Source: Nocardia albiluteola
GTDB lineage: Bacteria; Actinomycetota; Actinomycetes; Mycobacteriales; Mycobacteriaceae
NCBI RefSeq assembly: GCF_018860155.1
Contig: NZ_JAHKNI010000005.1
Span: forward strand, 124,001-188,000
Direction of reading: 5' to 3'
Length of the DNA: 64,000 nt
Shown here: one piece after another, positions 33,519-43,383 of the stretch
Numbering within the stretch: the stretch's first letter is position 1
Layout of the letters: the number at the start of each line of letters is the position of its first letter
Notes under the pieces: model-generated
Databases searched by the model: none
The model's input: only the letters and a program-made list of their open reading frames with translations
Told to the model about the DNA's origin: nothing
Position numbers and translations under genes: made by a program

Positions 33519-35128
33519 CCACGGGTGATGTCCGCATTGTGCCCGTGGTCCCGCTGCGGTGGACCGCGGCGGGATCGGTCGGGGTCGAACTGCCGAGCCA
33601 GCGGCTGATCCCTGATCCCGGCGAGACGAGGCATCAGCCCCGCGACGCCGCGGGACTGTGGGACATCTTCGCGGCGGCGCACGTCATCGAGGACATTGTG
33701 ATCGATCCCCCGCCGGTTGCTGCCGGTATGTGGCGACTGCTCACCGTCATCGCTGCACGAGTGACAGGTCTCGATGAGCCCGATGACCGCCGTCCCGCGC
33801 GGTGGCTGGCCCGCCGCAACAAGATTCTTGGCGCTGGTGAATTCGACCGGGCGGCGGTGGACGAGTATTTCGGTGCGCGATACGCCACGCGATTCGATCT
33901 GTTCGATACCGAACGGCCCTGGTTGCAGGATCCACGGCTAGCCCAGCAGTGCGCGGCCGTTAGTGGGTTGAACAAGCTGGTGCTGGGCCGGCCCGCGGGT
34001 AACAACCAGCCGTGGATGGAACACCACAGCGACCGGGCGCCGATTCCGTTGACCCCTGCCGAGGCGGCCCGGCATCTGATCGGGCAGTTGTATTACGGTG
34101 CGCCGGGCCAGTGCACGCCACGCACCGTGGGAGATCGTAAGGCGGGCAACGGGTTTACCGCGCCGTTGCGGGGACTGGTGTCCTATCACCCGATCGGCGC
34201 GAACCTGTTCGAGTCGCTGATCGCCAGCATCCCGTATCCGCAAGGGCGGGACGAGGCGTGGGACAAGGCTGCCTGGGAGCTGGACGAGCTGCCCGATCCA
34301 CTACAGGCGCCGCCGCCGGTGTCGGGGGTGGGAGGCTTGCTGGCTGGCCGGTTCCGCCATGCGGTCCTGCTGGTGCCCTCTCGCGACCGCGAGACGGTGA
34401 CCGATGCCTACCTCACGTGGGCGTGGCGGTTGCCGCATGGACCTGCCGAGGACCCGTTCCTGATCTACCAGATCAGCCAGAAGGGCGAAGTGTATCCGCG
34501 GCCTGCGGTGGCGCAACGGGCGTTGTGGCGTGATCTTGATGGTCTGCTGCTCAAGGATGTCGGCATCGCCCGCCGTAAGCGACCTGCGATTTTCGATCAA
34601 GCCGATCGGCTGCCCGAGGATGTGCTGACCCGCTTGCGGGTGCGGGCTTTCGGGTTCGACCAGGACCGCACACAGGTCAACGACTGGCAGTGGTATTCCG
34701 CGGAAACGCCGCCGATCCTGGGCCGATGGACCGAGGCGGCGGCCATGGCCGGAATCAGCAGGACCCGGGAGGTCGCCGAACAGGTGGAGCGTGACCTCAC
34801 CTCGGCGCTACGCACCGTGTGGACCGCGATCAACGACCCGTCCAATGGTGCCGGCCGTCCGGCTCGCAAGGAGAAGGACATCAAACCCGGGCCCTGGCCG
34901 GCGTTGGCGTCCAGCCGGTACTGGCATGCTGCCGAGCCGGTCTTCTGGCGGCGAGTTCAGCACAACCAGTTCACCGACCCCGCAAAGGAATTCGTTGCGC
35001 TGGCGGCGGGAATCTATGACACCGTCACCGACGCTGCCCGCTCCCCGCGCGCCCGGCGGGCCATCGAGAACAACAGGGGCTCCATCTACCGAGCCGCCCG
35101 AACACAGGACAACCACCATGGTCAGTGA
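33515..35128 (+). CDS. cas8e: Cas8e (Cse1/CasA), Cascade large subunit
   Basis: The 537-residue product has the length and position of Cse1 and its sequence signature (PWLQDP near residue 131, LNKLVLGRPAGNNQPW, GGLLAGRF). It recognises the PAM and starts R-loop formation, then recruits Cas3. GTG is the start, in a GTGA overlap with a small upstream frame. The C-terminal helical bundle overlaps the start of cse2. The product seems complete. Confidence 0.88.
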   Translation: MTTGDVRIVPVVPLRWTAAGSVGVELPSQRLIPDPGETRHQPRDAAGLWDIFAAAHVIEDIVIDPPPVAAGMWRLLTVIAARVTGLDEPDDRRPARWLARRNKILGAGEFDRAAVDEYFGARYATRFDLFDTERPWLQDPRLAQQCAAVSGLNKLVLGRPAGNNQPWMEHHSDRAPIPLTPAEAARHLIGQLYYGAPGQCTPRTVGDRKAGNGFTAPLRGLVSYHPIGANLFESLIASIPYPQGRDEAWDKAAWELDELPDPLQAPPPVSGVGGLLAGRFRHAVLLVPSRDRETVTDAYLTWAWRLPHGPAEDPFLIYQISQKGEVYPRPAVAQRALWRDLDGLLLKDVGIARRKRPAIFDQADRLPEDVLTRLRVRAFGFDQDRTQVNDWQWYSAETPPILGRWTEAAAMAGISRTREVAEQVERDLTSALRTVWTAINDPSNGAGRPARKEKDIKPGPWPALASSRYWHAAEPVFWRRVQHNQFTDPAKEFVALAAGIYDTVTDAARSPRARRAIENNRGSIYRAARTQDNHHGQ

Positions 35129-35813
35129 ACGACAACAGCAACTGCACAACCGGGCCGAGTCCTTCGTGACCGAGGTGACCCGAATCATCAACTCCAACAA
35201 CGGTGCCCGTGCCACACTGCGGCGGGCGCTGGGGCGCCTGCCGCACAGCGGCCAAACCCAGACTGCACACCGGATCGTGGCACCGCACCTCCCGGAAAAA
35301 TGTGGCCAAGCCACCGAACGAGCCTTCTACGCCATAGCGTCGATGATCGCTGCCCAGCCCCGCAGCAGCCGCGATCACGACGGCGACAAACTCGCCGCCA
35401 AGGACGGACCGGCCACCGAGATCACCGATCCCCCCGCCGACGAAACCGAACCCGAACTCACGAATGCCGGGCTCGGGGAGAGTCTGGGGGCAACGCTCGG
35501 GCGGGCCACCGCTACGGGCAAGGTCAAATTCGACACCACCGAAGCGCACCTGCTCCTGCTGTGCCGCCAGCAACTGCACGGCGTACACCAGCACCTGCCG
35601 CGCCTGATCCTGCGGCTGCGCGGCGAGCTCGTCGAAATCCATTGGGCGCGACTGCTCGTGGATCTGGCCGATTGGCGGTACGGACGCGACCGGATCACCA
35701 AACGCTGGCTGCAGGACTTCTACCGCACCCATCACGCGATCACCGCCGACCGGAACAAGAACGGCGGCAACAACTCTGACAACGAAAGTAACCCCGGAAG
35801 CGAGGACCAGTGA
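35118..35813 (+). CDS. cse2: Cse2 (CasB, Cas11-type) Cascade small subunit
   Basis: A 231-residue, mostly helical protein in the second Cascade position. ATG 35118 overlaps the end of cas8e. A Pro/Glu/Thr-rich insert (about residues 90-115) splits two helical segments and makes it longer than the ~160-180 residue norm. The helical part (LLLCRQQLHGVHQHLPRLILRLR) fits the Cse2 bundle that lines the target strand. It overlaps cas7e by 4 bp. Confidence 0.78.
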   Translation: MVSERQQQLHNRAESFVTEVTRIINSNNGARATLRRALGRLPHSGQTQTAHRIVAPHLPEKCGQATERAFYAIASMIAAQPRSSRDHDGDKLAAKDGPATEITDPPADETEPELTNAGLGESLGATLGRATATGKVKFDTTEAHLLLLCRQQLHGVHQHLPRLILRLRGELVEIHWARLLVDLADWRYGRDRITKRWLQDFYRTHHAITADRNKNGGNNSDNESNPGSEDQ

Positions 35814-36943
35814 CCGCCGCCCATTTCATCGATATCCATCTCCTGCAGTCGGTGCCCTATGGCAACCTCAACAGAGATGATCTTGGTTCACCGAAGCAAG
35901 TGACCTACGGCGGGATCGAACGCACCCGCGTCTCGAGCCAGTCCTGGAAGCGTGTGACCCGGCTGGCGGTGGAAACCACCCTCGGCCAGGAAACCAAACG
36001 AACCCGCCGTGTCGCCGAGGCAGTCAGCGAACGGCTCGTCCAGCGCGGCTGGGACCCCGAACTCGCCAATGCCGCAGGGGCACAAGTACTCCGGTCAGCG
36101 GCGACGATCAAGGACGGGGGTCTCAAAGCGGAAGCGGACGGCCTGAGCTCGGTACTGCTGTATCTGCCGGTGACCGCGTTCGATGCGTTGGCGGATCTGG
36201 CCCAGGAACATCGCGACTCGATCGCCGACCAGGCGAGGAAGCCGAATCCGAAACCCGCGCTGCCCGCCGACAAAGTGAGCAATATCCTCAAGACTCGTAA
36301 CGGCACGATCCATCTGTTCGGCCGCATGCTCGCCGAGTTGCCCGGCGGCAACGTCGACGGCGCAGTGCAGGTCGCGCACGCCTTCACCACCCACGCCACC
36401 GAACCACAGATCGACTTCTTCACCGCCGTCGACGATCTCAACCGGCCCGAGCACACCGGCAGCGGACACATGAACAGCGCCGAATTCTCCGCGGGTGTGT
36501 TCTACCGCTACGCCAACATCGACATCACCGACCTGCAAACCCATCTTGGCGACGGTGAAGGGCCGATGGCGCAGCAGTTGACCCGTGAATTCCTCACCGC
36601 ATTCACCCGCACGGTCCCCACCGGCAAGCAGCATTCCACTGCCGCGCAAACACTTCCGGACCTGATCCACGTCGCCGTGCGCGCCGACCGACCGGTGTCG
36701 CTGGCTGCAGCGTTCGAATCGCCCGTCTCCGCGAAGGGAAGCGGCTGGGCCGCTCCCTCCCGGTATGCCCTGTCCGCGTACGCGTCACGGCTCCGGAAAT
36801 TGTGGGGGAGCACCGGCATCGTCTGGGACGGCTACGCCAGCATCGACCAGGACCCGCTGACCGGGCTCGGTGCCACCATGGACTCCTTCACCGACCTCAT
36901 CGACCACGCCATGGCCGCGGCATTCCCGCAGGACCCTGCATGA
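35810..36943 (+). CDS. cas7e: Cas7e (Cse4/CasC), Cascade backbone
   Basis: The 377-residue protein begins with the family signature FIDIHLLQSVPYGNLNRDD and GGIERTRVSSQSWKR. Six copies form the crRNA backbone of Cascade in known I-E systems. GTG is the start, in a GTGA overlap. The C-terminal half has the expected AFESPVSAKGSGW block. The length is usual and no lesion is visible. Confidence 0.9.
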   Translation: MTAAHFIDIHLLQSVPYGNLNRDDLGSPKQVTYGGIERTRVSSQSWKRVTRLAVETTLGQETKRTRRVAEAVSERLVQRGWDPELANAAGAQVLRSAATIKDGGLKAEADGLSSVLLYLPVTAFDALADLAQEHRDSIADQARKPNPKPALPADKVSNILKTRNGTIHLFGRMLAELPGGNVDGAVQVAHAFTTHATEPQIDFFTAVDDLNRPEHTGSGHMNSAEFSAGVFYRYANIDITDLQTHLGDGEGPMAQQLTREFLTAFTRTVPTGKQHSTAAQTLPDLIHVAVRADRPVSLAAAFESPVSAKGSGWAAPSRYALSAYASRLRKLWGSTGIVWDGYASIDQDPLTGLGATMDSFTDLIDHAMAAAFPQDPA

Positions 36944-37695
36944 GCGGGCTGATCCTGCGCCTGGCCGCCCCCCTGCAGAGCTGGGGTGAACACAGCGCAT
37001 TCTCGCTGCGCGACACACAACGGTTCCCCACCCGCTCCGGACTGATCGGGATGTTCGCCTCAGCGCACGGACTGCGCCGAGGCGAACCGCTCACCGAATT
37101 CGACTCGCTGCACCTATCGGTTCGCATCGACCGCCCTGGCGCCGTGATCACCGACTTCCACACCATCGGCGGCGGCCACACCCCCGCCGACACCGTGAAG
37201 ACCGCCGCCGGCAGCCGCCGGACCGCGGGCAAGGGCACGATCGTCACCCGGCGCAATTACCTCTCGGACGCGGTGTTCACCGTCGGCGTGGCAGGACCAC
37301 ACGAGACATTGAGCAGACTTGCCGATGCACTGGCCGCACCGCACTGGCAGCCCTACCTCGGCCGCCGGTCCTGCCCGCCGGAACAACCACTCCTGTTGCG
37401 TACCGACGTCCACGACCCACTCCACGACCTGAAATACACCGTGCCCATCCACGGCGCCCAGCGCGCCACCATCGATCTGGTCACGGAGACACCCGGCCAG
37501 GACGATGAGGGGCACGACCGCGACAGCACAATCACCGAACTACTCGACGTGCCCGAAACATTCGAGCCGCAGCAACGACGCTACCGCAGCAGATCGGTCA
37601 CCGTCACACCGTTCACGAAATCACCGAATGAATTGTGGCACAAAGAAATCAACGAATTCTATACCGCGTTGTTTCGATATATGGGGGTGTCCTGA
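36940..37695 (+). CDS. cas5e: Cas5e (CasD), binds the crRNA 5' handle
   Basis: The 251-residue product has the Cas5 N-terminal signature LILRLAAPLQSWGEHSAF and TRSGLIGMFASA. Cas5e caps the backbone and holds the 8-nt 5' handle of the crRNA. I start at ATG 36940, in an ATGA overlap with cas7e; the frame upstream of it is shadow sequence. The C-terminal part (LLDVPETFEPQQRRYRSR) is typical. Confidence 0.9.
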   Translation: MSGLILRLAAPLQSWGEHSAFSLRDTQRFPTRSGLIGMFASAHGLRRGEPLTEFDSLHLSVRIDRPGAVITDFHTIGGGHTPADTVKTAAGSRRTAGKGTIVTRRNYLSDAVFTVGVAGPHETLSRLADALAAPHWQPYLGRRSCPPEQPLLLRTDVHDPLHDLKYTVPIHGAQRATIDLVTETPGQDDEGHDRDSTITELLDVPETFEPQQRRYRSRSVTVTPFTKSPNELWHKEINEFYTALFRYMGVS

Positions 37696-38334
37696 ATGCC
37701 GTGGCTGACCCGGATCGAACTCAACCTCACCAACCGCACCGTACGCAGCGAACTACGCAACGCCGTGACGATGCATCAACGGCTGATGACCCTGATGCCG
37801 GCCGCGCTCGGCGACAGCCCACGCCAGCAGGCCGGGCTGCTATACCGCATCGACGAAAACCGCACCGGCACACAGATCCTGATCCAAAGCCAGCACGAAC
37901 CCGACCTCACCGCGATCCCCGCCACCTACGGGACGGCCGCGGTCCGGGACCTCACCCCCCTGCTGGATGCGCTCGACCACGACGTGCTCGTGCACTACCG
38001 GCTCGCCGGCAGCGCCATCAAACGACTCGCTCGCGGCAACCCTCACCCCGGAAAAGTCGTTGCCCTTCGCGGTGAAGAAATTGACCAGTGGTGGGCCACC
38101 CGAGCACCGGCCTGCGGCCTGCGCTTGGAAACCCTCTCCGCCACCCCGCAGGGGCACATCCGCGGTCGACGACCCGACGCCCAACCCCGCGACCAGGTCC
38201 GCCACGCGATTGCGCGCTTCGAGGGTATCGCTGCGGTCACCGACCCGGACACGCTGCGCCAGGCCGTGCGAGAAGGTATCGGTCGCGGCAAATCCCACGG
38301 CTGCGGACTGCTCAGCCTCGCACTCGCCCGATGA
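37696..38334 (+). CDS. cas6e: Cas6e, pre-crRNA endoribonuclease
   Basis: The 212-residue product has two ferredoxin-like halves and the Gly-rich loop near the C-terminus (GIGRGKSHGCGLLSLA) typical of Cas6e. It would cut the repeat hairpin at its 3' base and leave the 8-nt handle GTGCGCCG. The ATG follows the cas5e stop directly, with no gap. MHQRLMTLMP near the N-terminus carries the conserved His region. Confidence 0.88.
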   Translation: MPWLTRIELNLTNRTVRSELRNAVTMHQRLMTLMPAALGDSPRQQAGLLYRIDENRTGTQILIQSQHEPDLTAIPATYGTAAVRDLTPLLDALDHDVLVHYRLAGSAIKRLARGNPHPGKVVALRGEEIDQWWATRAPACGLRLETLSATPQGHIRGRRPDAQPRDQVRHAIARFEGIAAVTDPDTLRQAVREGIGRGKSHGCGLLSLALAR

Positions 38335-39302
38335 GCACCGCAGACGCCGCGCGTCTCAAACTCGGCAAACCAACCCTGGCGATGCTGCCGCGGATCGCGG
38401 ACTCCCTGTCGTTTCTGTATCTGGAATCTGTACGGATCGTGCAGGACGACACCGGAGTCTGCGCCCGCGTCGACACCCCACAGGGCGCCGAACGCGTCTA
38501 CCTGCCGACCGCCGCACTGGCCTGCGTCCTCTTGGGGCCGGGGACCTCGGTCACACAACCGGCGATGGCGACCTTCGCCCGGCACGGCACCAGCCTGGTA
38601 TGCGTGGGCGCGGGAGGAGTCCGCAGCTATGCCGGCATCATGCCCGCCTCGCTCACCACCAGCTGGCTCGAACGCCAGGCCTTGGCCTGGGCCGACACCG
38701 GGACCCGCACCGAAGTCGCCGCCCGCATGTACACCTACCGCTTCGGCGACAGCCCACCCGGCGCCACCATCGCCCAGCTCCGCGGCCTCGAAGGCCAGCG
38801 CGTCAAAGCCCTCTACCGAATCCTTACCCAACAACACCGCATCAAACGATTCCGCCGCAACTACGACCCCAGCGCCTGGGATACCCAAGACCCCGTGAAC
38901 CAAGCGCTATCGGCCGCGAACGCCTGCATGTACGGCGTCGTTCACGCTGCTGTCCTGGCCCTGGGCTGCTCACCGGCACTCGGGTTCGTGCACAGCGGAA
39001 CACAACTGTCGTTCGTCTACGACATCGCCGATCTGTTCAAGATGAACATCACTGTGCCCCTGGCATTCTCACTACACGACTCGACACAACCGGACCGAGA
39101 CGCCCGCCGCACACTCCGCGAAGAGTTCCGGCTCCTCAAACTCATGCCCGAAATCGTCACCGCCATACAGAAAGTCATCGACCCCAAAACCGCAGGCGAC
39201 CTTCCCGACCGCACCAGCGACATCACCCACCTATGGGACCCCAACCTGGGTGCCCTACCCTCCGGGATCAACTACGGCACCGACGAAGACCCCGGATTCT
39301 GA
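38331..39302 (+). CDS. cas1: Cas1e, spacer-acquisition integrase
   Basis: The 323-residue product has the three metal ligands of Cas1: Glu in the GLEGQRVK helix, His in GFVHSGTQLSF, and Asp in FVYDIADLFK. Cas1 and Cas2 insert new spacers at the leader-proximal repeat. ATG 38331 overlaps the cas6e stop (ATGA); the longer frame upstream is Arg/Pro-rich shadow. Its stop overlaps the cas2 start (TGATG). The gene appears intact. Confidence 0.92.
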   Translation: MSTADAARLKLGKPTLAMLPRIADSLSFLYLESVRIVQDDTGVCARVDTPQGAERVYLPTAALACVLLGPGTSVTQPAMATFARHGTSLVCVGAGGVRSYAGIMPASLTTSWLERQALAWADTGTRTEVAARMYTYRFGDSPPGATIAQLRGLEGQRVKALYRILTQQHRIKRFRRNYDPSAWDTQDPVNQALSAANACMYGVVHAAVLALGCSPALGFVHSGTQLSFVYDIADLFKMNITVPLAFSLHDSTQPDRDARRTLREEFRLLKLMPEIVTAIQKVIDPKTAGDLPDRTSDITHLWDPNLGALPSGINYGTDEDPGF

Positions 39303-39649
39303 TGGCAACCATGCTGGTCATCGCCACCACCGCCGTCCCCGATCACGTCCGAGGTGCCCTGTCCCGCTGGCTCACCGAACCCACCGCCGGACTCTACGTC
39401 GGCACCGTCACCGCCAAGGTCCGAGACGAACTCTGGGACGCCGTCGCCGCCTCGGTCGCCGACGGCGAAGCCGTCTGCATCCACCCCGCCCCCACAGAGC
39501 AGGGCTTCGCCATCAAGACCGCCGGCGAACGCCGCCGACGCATCATCGACTTCGACGGCCTGCAACTCGTGCGATTCCTCCCACCAGACACCCCGGACCC
39601 CAACGAAAACCACGACAAACACCGACAGAAATCGCCATCATGCGAATAA
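39302..39649 (+). CDS. cas2: Cas2e with a C-terminal tail reaching the array leader
   Basis: The 115-residue product has the Cas2e core (MLVIATTAVPDHVRGALSRWL, LYVGTVTAKVRDELWDAV). It is longer than the ~95-100 residues usual for the family because of a polar tail (TPDPNENHDKHRQKS). The tail codes over the least GC-rich DNA next to the array, which probably doubles as the leader. The stop lies 18 bp before the first repeat. Confidence 0.88.
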   Translation: MATMLVIATTAVPDHVRGALSRWLTEPTAGLYVGTVTAKVRDELWDAVAASVADGEAVCIHPAPTEQGFAIKTAGERRRRIIDFDGLQLVRFLPPDTPDPNENHDKHRQKSPSCE

Positions 39650-39667
39650 AAGCACAGGTCGCGAAGT
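39600..39667 (+). promoter_or_regulatory. Candidate CRISPR leader, overlapping the cas2 3' end
   Basis: Only 18 bp separate cas2 from the first repeat, too short for a normal leader. The preceding ~50 bp are clearly richer in A than their surroundings (runs such as AACGAAAACCACGACAAAC) and code for the polar Cas2 tail. I infer that the leader and crRNA promoter lie inside the gene end. Repeat decay at the far end of the array supports the leader being on this side. Confidence 0.4.
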
Positions 39668-42259
39668 GTCCGCTCCGCAGACGCGGAGGTGCGCCGCGGA
39701 GATGGAGCGCCGCTACCTCGAGATGTTCGTCCGCTCCGCAGACGCGGAGGTGCGCCGCCACCGCCGACACCCGCGCGAAGGTCGATGAGGTCCGCTCCGC
39801 AGACGCGGAGGTGCGCCGAATGCGACCTGTCCGGCCAGGGCCTCGGCGAAGTCCGCTCCGCAGACGCGGAGGTGCGCCGTCGTGCAGCAGATGCCGGTTC
39901 AGGGTCGCGGAGTCCGCTCCGCAGACGCGGAGGTGCGCCGCCATGGTGATGAGGCCGGCCAACTCGTGCAGAGTCCGCTCCGCAGACGCGGAGGTGCGCC
40001 GGGATCTGCCTGGGGTGCCCGGTCCGGCGGGCCGTCCGCTCCGCACACGCGGAGGTGCGCCGGCGGCCATCAGCTCGGCCTCGGTCTCGGGGCTGTCCGC
40101 TCCGCACACGCGGAGGTGCGCCGTGGCCAAGGCCGCGGTTTCGGAAGGCTGTGCGGTCCGCTCCGCACACGCGGAGGTGCGCCGTGGAATGCGCGTGCTC
40201 GCGGGCGCCTGGACACGTCCGCTCCGCACACGCGGAGGTGCGCCGGCGATGGGGCCGGACTACGGGCCGCGCGACTTGTCCGCTCCGCACACGCGGAGGT
40301 GCGCCGTCGCGATTGTCGGTCCCGGCGCGTCCAGGAGCGTCCGCTCCGCACACGCGGAGGTGCGCCGCGGCAGGTGCGCTACGCCTACGCCGCGCTCGGG
40401 TCCGCTCCGCACACGCGGAGGTGCGCCGATCACGGCCTCATGGCCTTTCTGTGTGAGTGAGTCCGCTCCGCACACGCGGAGGTGCGCCGGTCGTCAAGCT
40501 CTGCGGCTCGGTCGGCATCGAGTCCGCTCCGCACACGCGGAGGTGCGCCGCAGAACTTCTCGGCGAGGTTGGAGCGCGTGGTGTCCGCTCCGCACACGCG
40601 GAGGTGCGCCGACCGGCTACAGCGGTATCGGCGTGGTCGCCGAGTCCGCTCCGCACACGCGGAGGTGCGCCGCTCTGGCACGTCCCGGAATGCGTCGTAC
40701 GCGAGTCCGCTCCGCACACGCGGAGGTGCGCCGCACTTCGGGAGTACCTCGACCGGAACGGCTGCGTCCGCTCCGCACACGCGGAGGTGCGCCGGGGACC
40801 GCGGACGCGCTGCCGACCGCGATTCGGTCCGCTCCGCACACGCGGAGGTGCGCCGCCGAGGCCGCCGACTGGACCCACCGTCACGCCGTCCGCTCCGCAC
40901 ACGCGGAGGTGCGCCGTCTCGCACCTGACCCGCAAGAACGCTCCCGAGGTCCGCTCCGCACACGCGGAGGTGCGCCAGAGAACGCCGCATACACGGGCAC
41001 GGGCGTCCCGTCCGCTCCGCACACGCGGAGGTGCGCCGTGGTAGCGCACGACCATCTCGAGGTCGCCGGGGTCCGCTCCGCACACGCGGAGGTGTGCCGC
41101 CGAGTTCGTAGGCGAATACGGCGGTCGAATCGTCCGCTCCGCACACGCGGAGATGCGCCGTCCTCCAGCAGCGGAATTAGCCACTCCGCCACGTCCGCTC
41201 CGCACACGCGGAGGTGCGCCGAGCGCACAGGACGAGGAGACATTGCAGGCGCTGTCCGCTCCGCACACGCGGAGGTGCGCCGAACTGCAGCGCGACATCG
41301 TCGGGCCGGCAGGCGTCCGCTCCGCACACGCGGAGGTGCGCCGTGGTTCAAGTCGAGCAAGAGTGGTCCGCAGCGGTCCGCTCCGCACACGCGGAGGTGC
41401 GCCGTAGGTCAGCCACCACGCGGCGGGCTCGGTGGTGTCCGCTCCGCACACGCGGAGGTGCGCCGGACATGAACCCGGCCAGGCCCGCCAGCCGGGCGTC
41501 CGCTCCGCACACGCGGAGGTGCGCCGCACATTCGCGGTGGTGCCCACCGCGGTCTCCGGTCCGCTCCGCACACGTGGAGGTGCGCCGGTCACTCGGGCCG
41601 AGCGCGCCATCGACGCCGCGTCCGCTCCGCACACGCGGAGGTGCGCCGACTGGTTCTGACACGGCCCCATATCCAGCAACGTCCGCTCCGCACACGCGGA
41701 GGTGCGCCGGATTGGTAGGTCGCGATGTCCGGTGTCCCGTAGTCCGCTCCGCACACGCGGAGGTGCGCCGATGGCCCAGGGCACACGGACCATCGTGGTC
41801 GGGGTCCGCTCCGCACACGCGGAGGTGCGCCGGGCATGAAGGACTGCTTCACCGCGGCGGTGGAGTCCGCTCCGCACACGCGGAGGTGCGCCGAAACGCA
41901 TGGCCGGAGGCGGATAGCGGAAACAGTCCGCTCCGCACACGCGGAGGTGCGCCGCGCATACAGGCCCGTCTTGAAGGGAAACAAGGGTCCGCTCTGCACA
42001 CGCGGAGGTGCGCCGGAATACCAGCGGCCCGGGTCGAACCAGCCGCCGTCCGCTCCGCACACGCGGAGGTGCGCCGAAACCAATCGATGGGGTGAGAGAG
42101 TAAACGAAGTCCGCTCCGCACACGCGGAGGTGCGCCGGCGATGACGCATGACCACCACCACGAACGGCCGTCCGCTCCGCACACGCGGAGGTGCGCCGGA
42201 CAACCAGAATCCGGCCACGTCGCTACCGCGGTCCGCTCCGTACACGCGGAGGTGCGCCG
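39668..42259 (+). CRISPR. Type I-E CRISPR array, 43 repeats and 42 spacers
   Basis: The repeat has 29 bases and returns every 61 bases, so spacers are 32 bases, except one of 33 (41771-41803). Structure: GTCCG, stem CTCCGC, loop ACAC, stem GCGGAG, 8-nt handle GTGCGCCG. The first six repeats (39668-40001) have AGAC in the loop; the other 37 have ACAC. Six distal repeats carry one further change each: 40949 (last base A), 41071 and 41132 (handle), 41559, 41987 and 42231 (stem). All three stem changes give G-U pairs. Decay toward the right end marks it as leader-distal. No spacer visibly matches the rest of the window. Confidence 0.97.
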
Positions 42260-42406
42260 CTGGGTGTGCAGGCTTCACGCTGCTGGACGACACCGTGATC
42301 TTGGGCCGGAAGATCACGGCCACGGGAGACGTCAGCTCCGCGGACCTATCGGATCGAGCAGCCGCGGTCTCTCAGCTCCGATGCGATCCCCGAGCCGGGC
42401 GCCGGG

Positions 42407-42742
42407 CTAACTGGCCGCGTTGTACGCGTCGATGACGCTAGCCTGGATCCGCCCGCGGCTGGACACGTCGTAGCCGTTCTTGCGGGCCCACTCCCGAACC
42501 GCTTTGGTCTGCTCCTTGTCGGCGACAGTGCGGCTGGAGACCTTGCTTTTGGCCTTGGGGATCCTGCCGGCCCTGCGGGCGGGCTCGGTCCACTGCTCGA
42601 ACGTCTTACGCAGCTTGCCCGCGTTCTTCACCGACAGGTCGATCTCGTACTCGACGCCGTCGACACCGAACACGACGGTTTCCTCCGCTGTGGACTTACC
42701 GTCGTAATCGTCGATCAGTTCGACGGTGACCTTCTTCGCCAT
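42407..42742 (-). CDS. lsr2: Lsr2-family nucleoid-associated silencer
   Basis: The 111-residue protein matches Lsr2 throughout: MAKKVTVELIDDYDG at the start, the dimerisation region (EIDLSVKNAGKLRKTFEQW), and the C-terminal DNA-binding part with the AT-hook-like Arg-Gly-Arg (SSRGRIQASVIDAY). Lsr2 coats AT-rich and foreign DNA and silences it, like H-NS. ATG 42742 is chosen by homology; the frame upstream is shadow. It lies between the CRISPR array and the recombinase cassette, pointing toward the array. Nocardia may carry more than one copy, so it is not certainly the main one. Confidence 0.93.
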   Translation of the reverse strand: MAKKVTVELIDDYDGKSTAEETVVFGVDGVEYEIDLSVKNAGKLRKTFEQWTEPARRAGRIPKAKSKVSSRTVADKEQTKAVREWARKNGYDVSSRGRIQASVIDAYNAAS

Positions 42743-43383
42743 CCGAGCCTGCTCCTTGTTTTCATCACAATGCCGGAGCGGCAAGCGTAGAACGACGAAA
42801 GACAACGCGCTCGACCCAGCACGCCACAAGGGGCAGCAATGTATACGCGGACGTTTGAACTGAGGCTCCGGCTTATATGAATGTCACCGGTTGGCGGGCT
42901 GGATGATCACCGGCCGTAGTCTGCCGGAGGTGTCGGGTCGGGGCTGGCTCGTGAGGTTCCTGCCGCCCGTTCGGGCTGGCTCACCGGGGGTTTGCGCCCC
43001 GGCTCGGCATCGGCCGCGGGCCTGACTCAACAGAGGTGTGGGACACACAGGCCGAAAGCCGGAATGTCGCCCGTGGCTTGCTATATCCGACGAGGACTCG
43101 GGAGACGTGGTTGACGGTGGTGATCGGGGTCGACCCGGGCGCGGTGCGGCATGTGGCTTGTAGATCAGTGCGGTGCTGCAGATTGGGTGTGGCCGCGCCC
43201 CAGAAGGGACTTTGAACCAGAGGTCACCGCTCAGTTGTTCCTGACTCACGAGGACGCAAGGCGTAGTCAGGCACAAGTTGGCGGTCGAGATTGAGCGGCT
43301 GGCGGCCATCGACGTACCGGATCGTCAGGTGGACCACGCCCATCTTGTGCACAGCCGGTTTGTGACCGGATGATCTTGCGCCT
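42743..43383. other. Intergenic, no gene seen; left flank of the recombinase cassette
   Basis: About 640 bp with no credible reading frame on either strand. It should hold the Lsr2 promoter (minus) and the start region of the recombinase operon (plus). A CCGGGG/CCCCGG hairpin lies at 42984-43002. The left end of the mobile cassette probably falls here, but I could not define the boundary. Confidence 0.4.

Noticed and set aside
39250..42323. Very long reading frames through the array on both strands, with repeated RSAPHTRRCA/PLRTRGGAP-like blocks
   Set aside because: They come from the 61-base CRISPR period rotating through the three frames. No ribosome site, no start and no protein family; the DNA is a CRISPR array.
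43120..43380. Possible short gene before the recombinase operon
   Set aside because: No frame with a start, ribosome site and plausible composition; left as intergenic.
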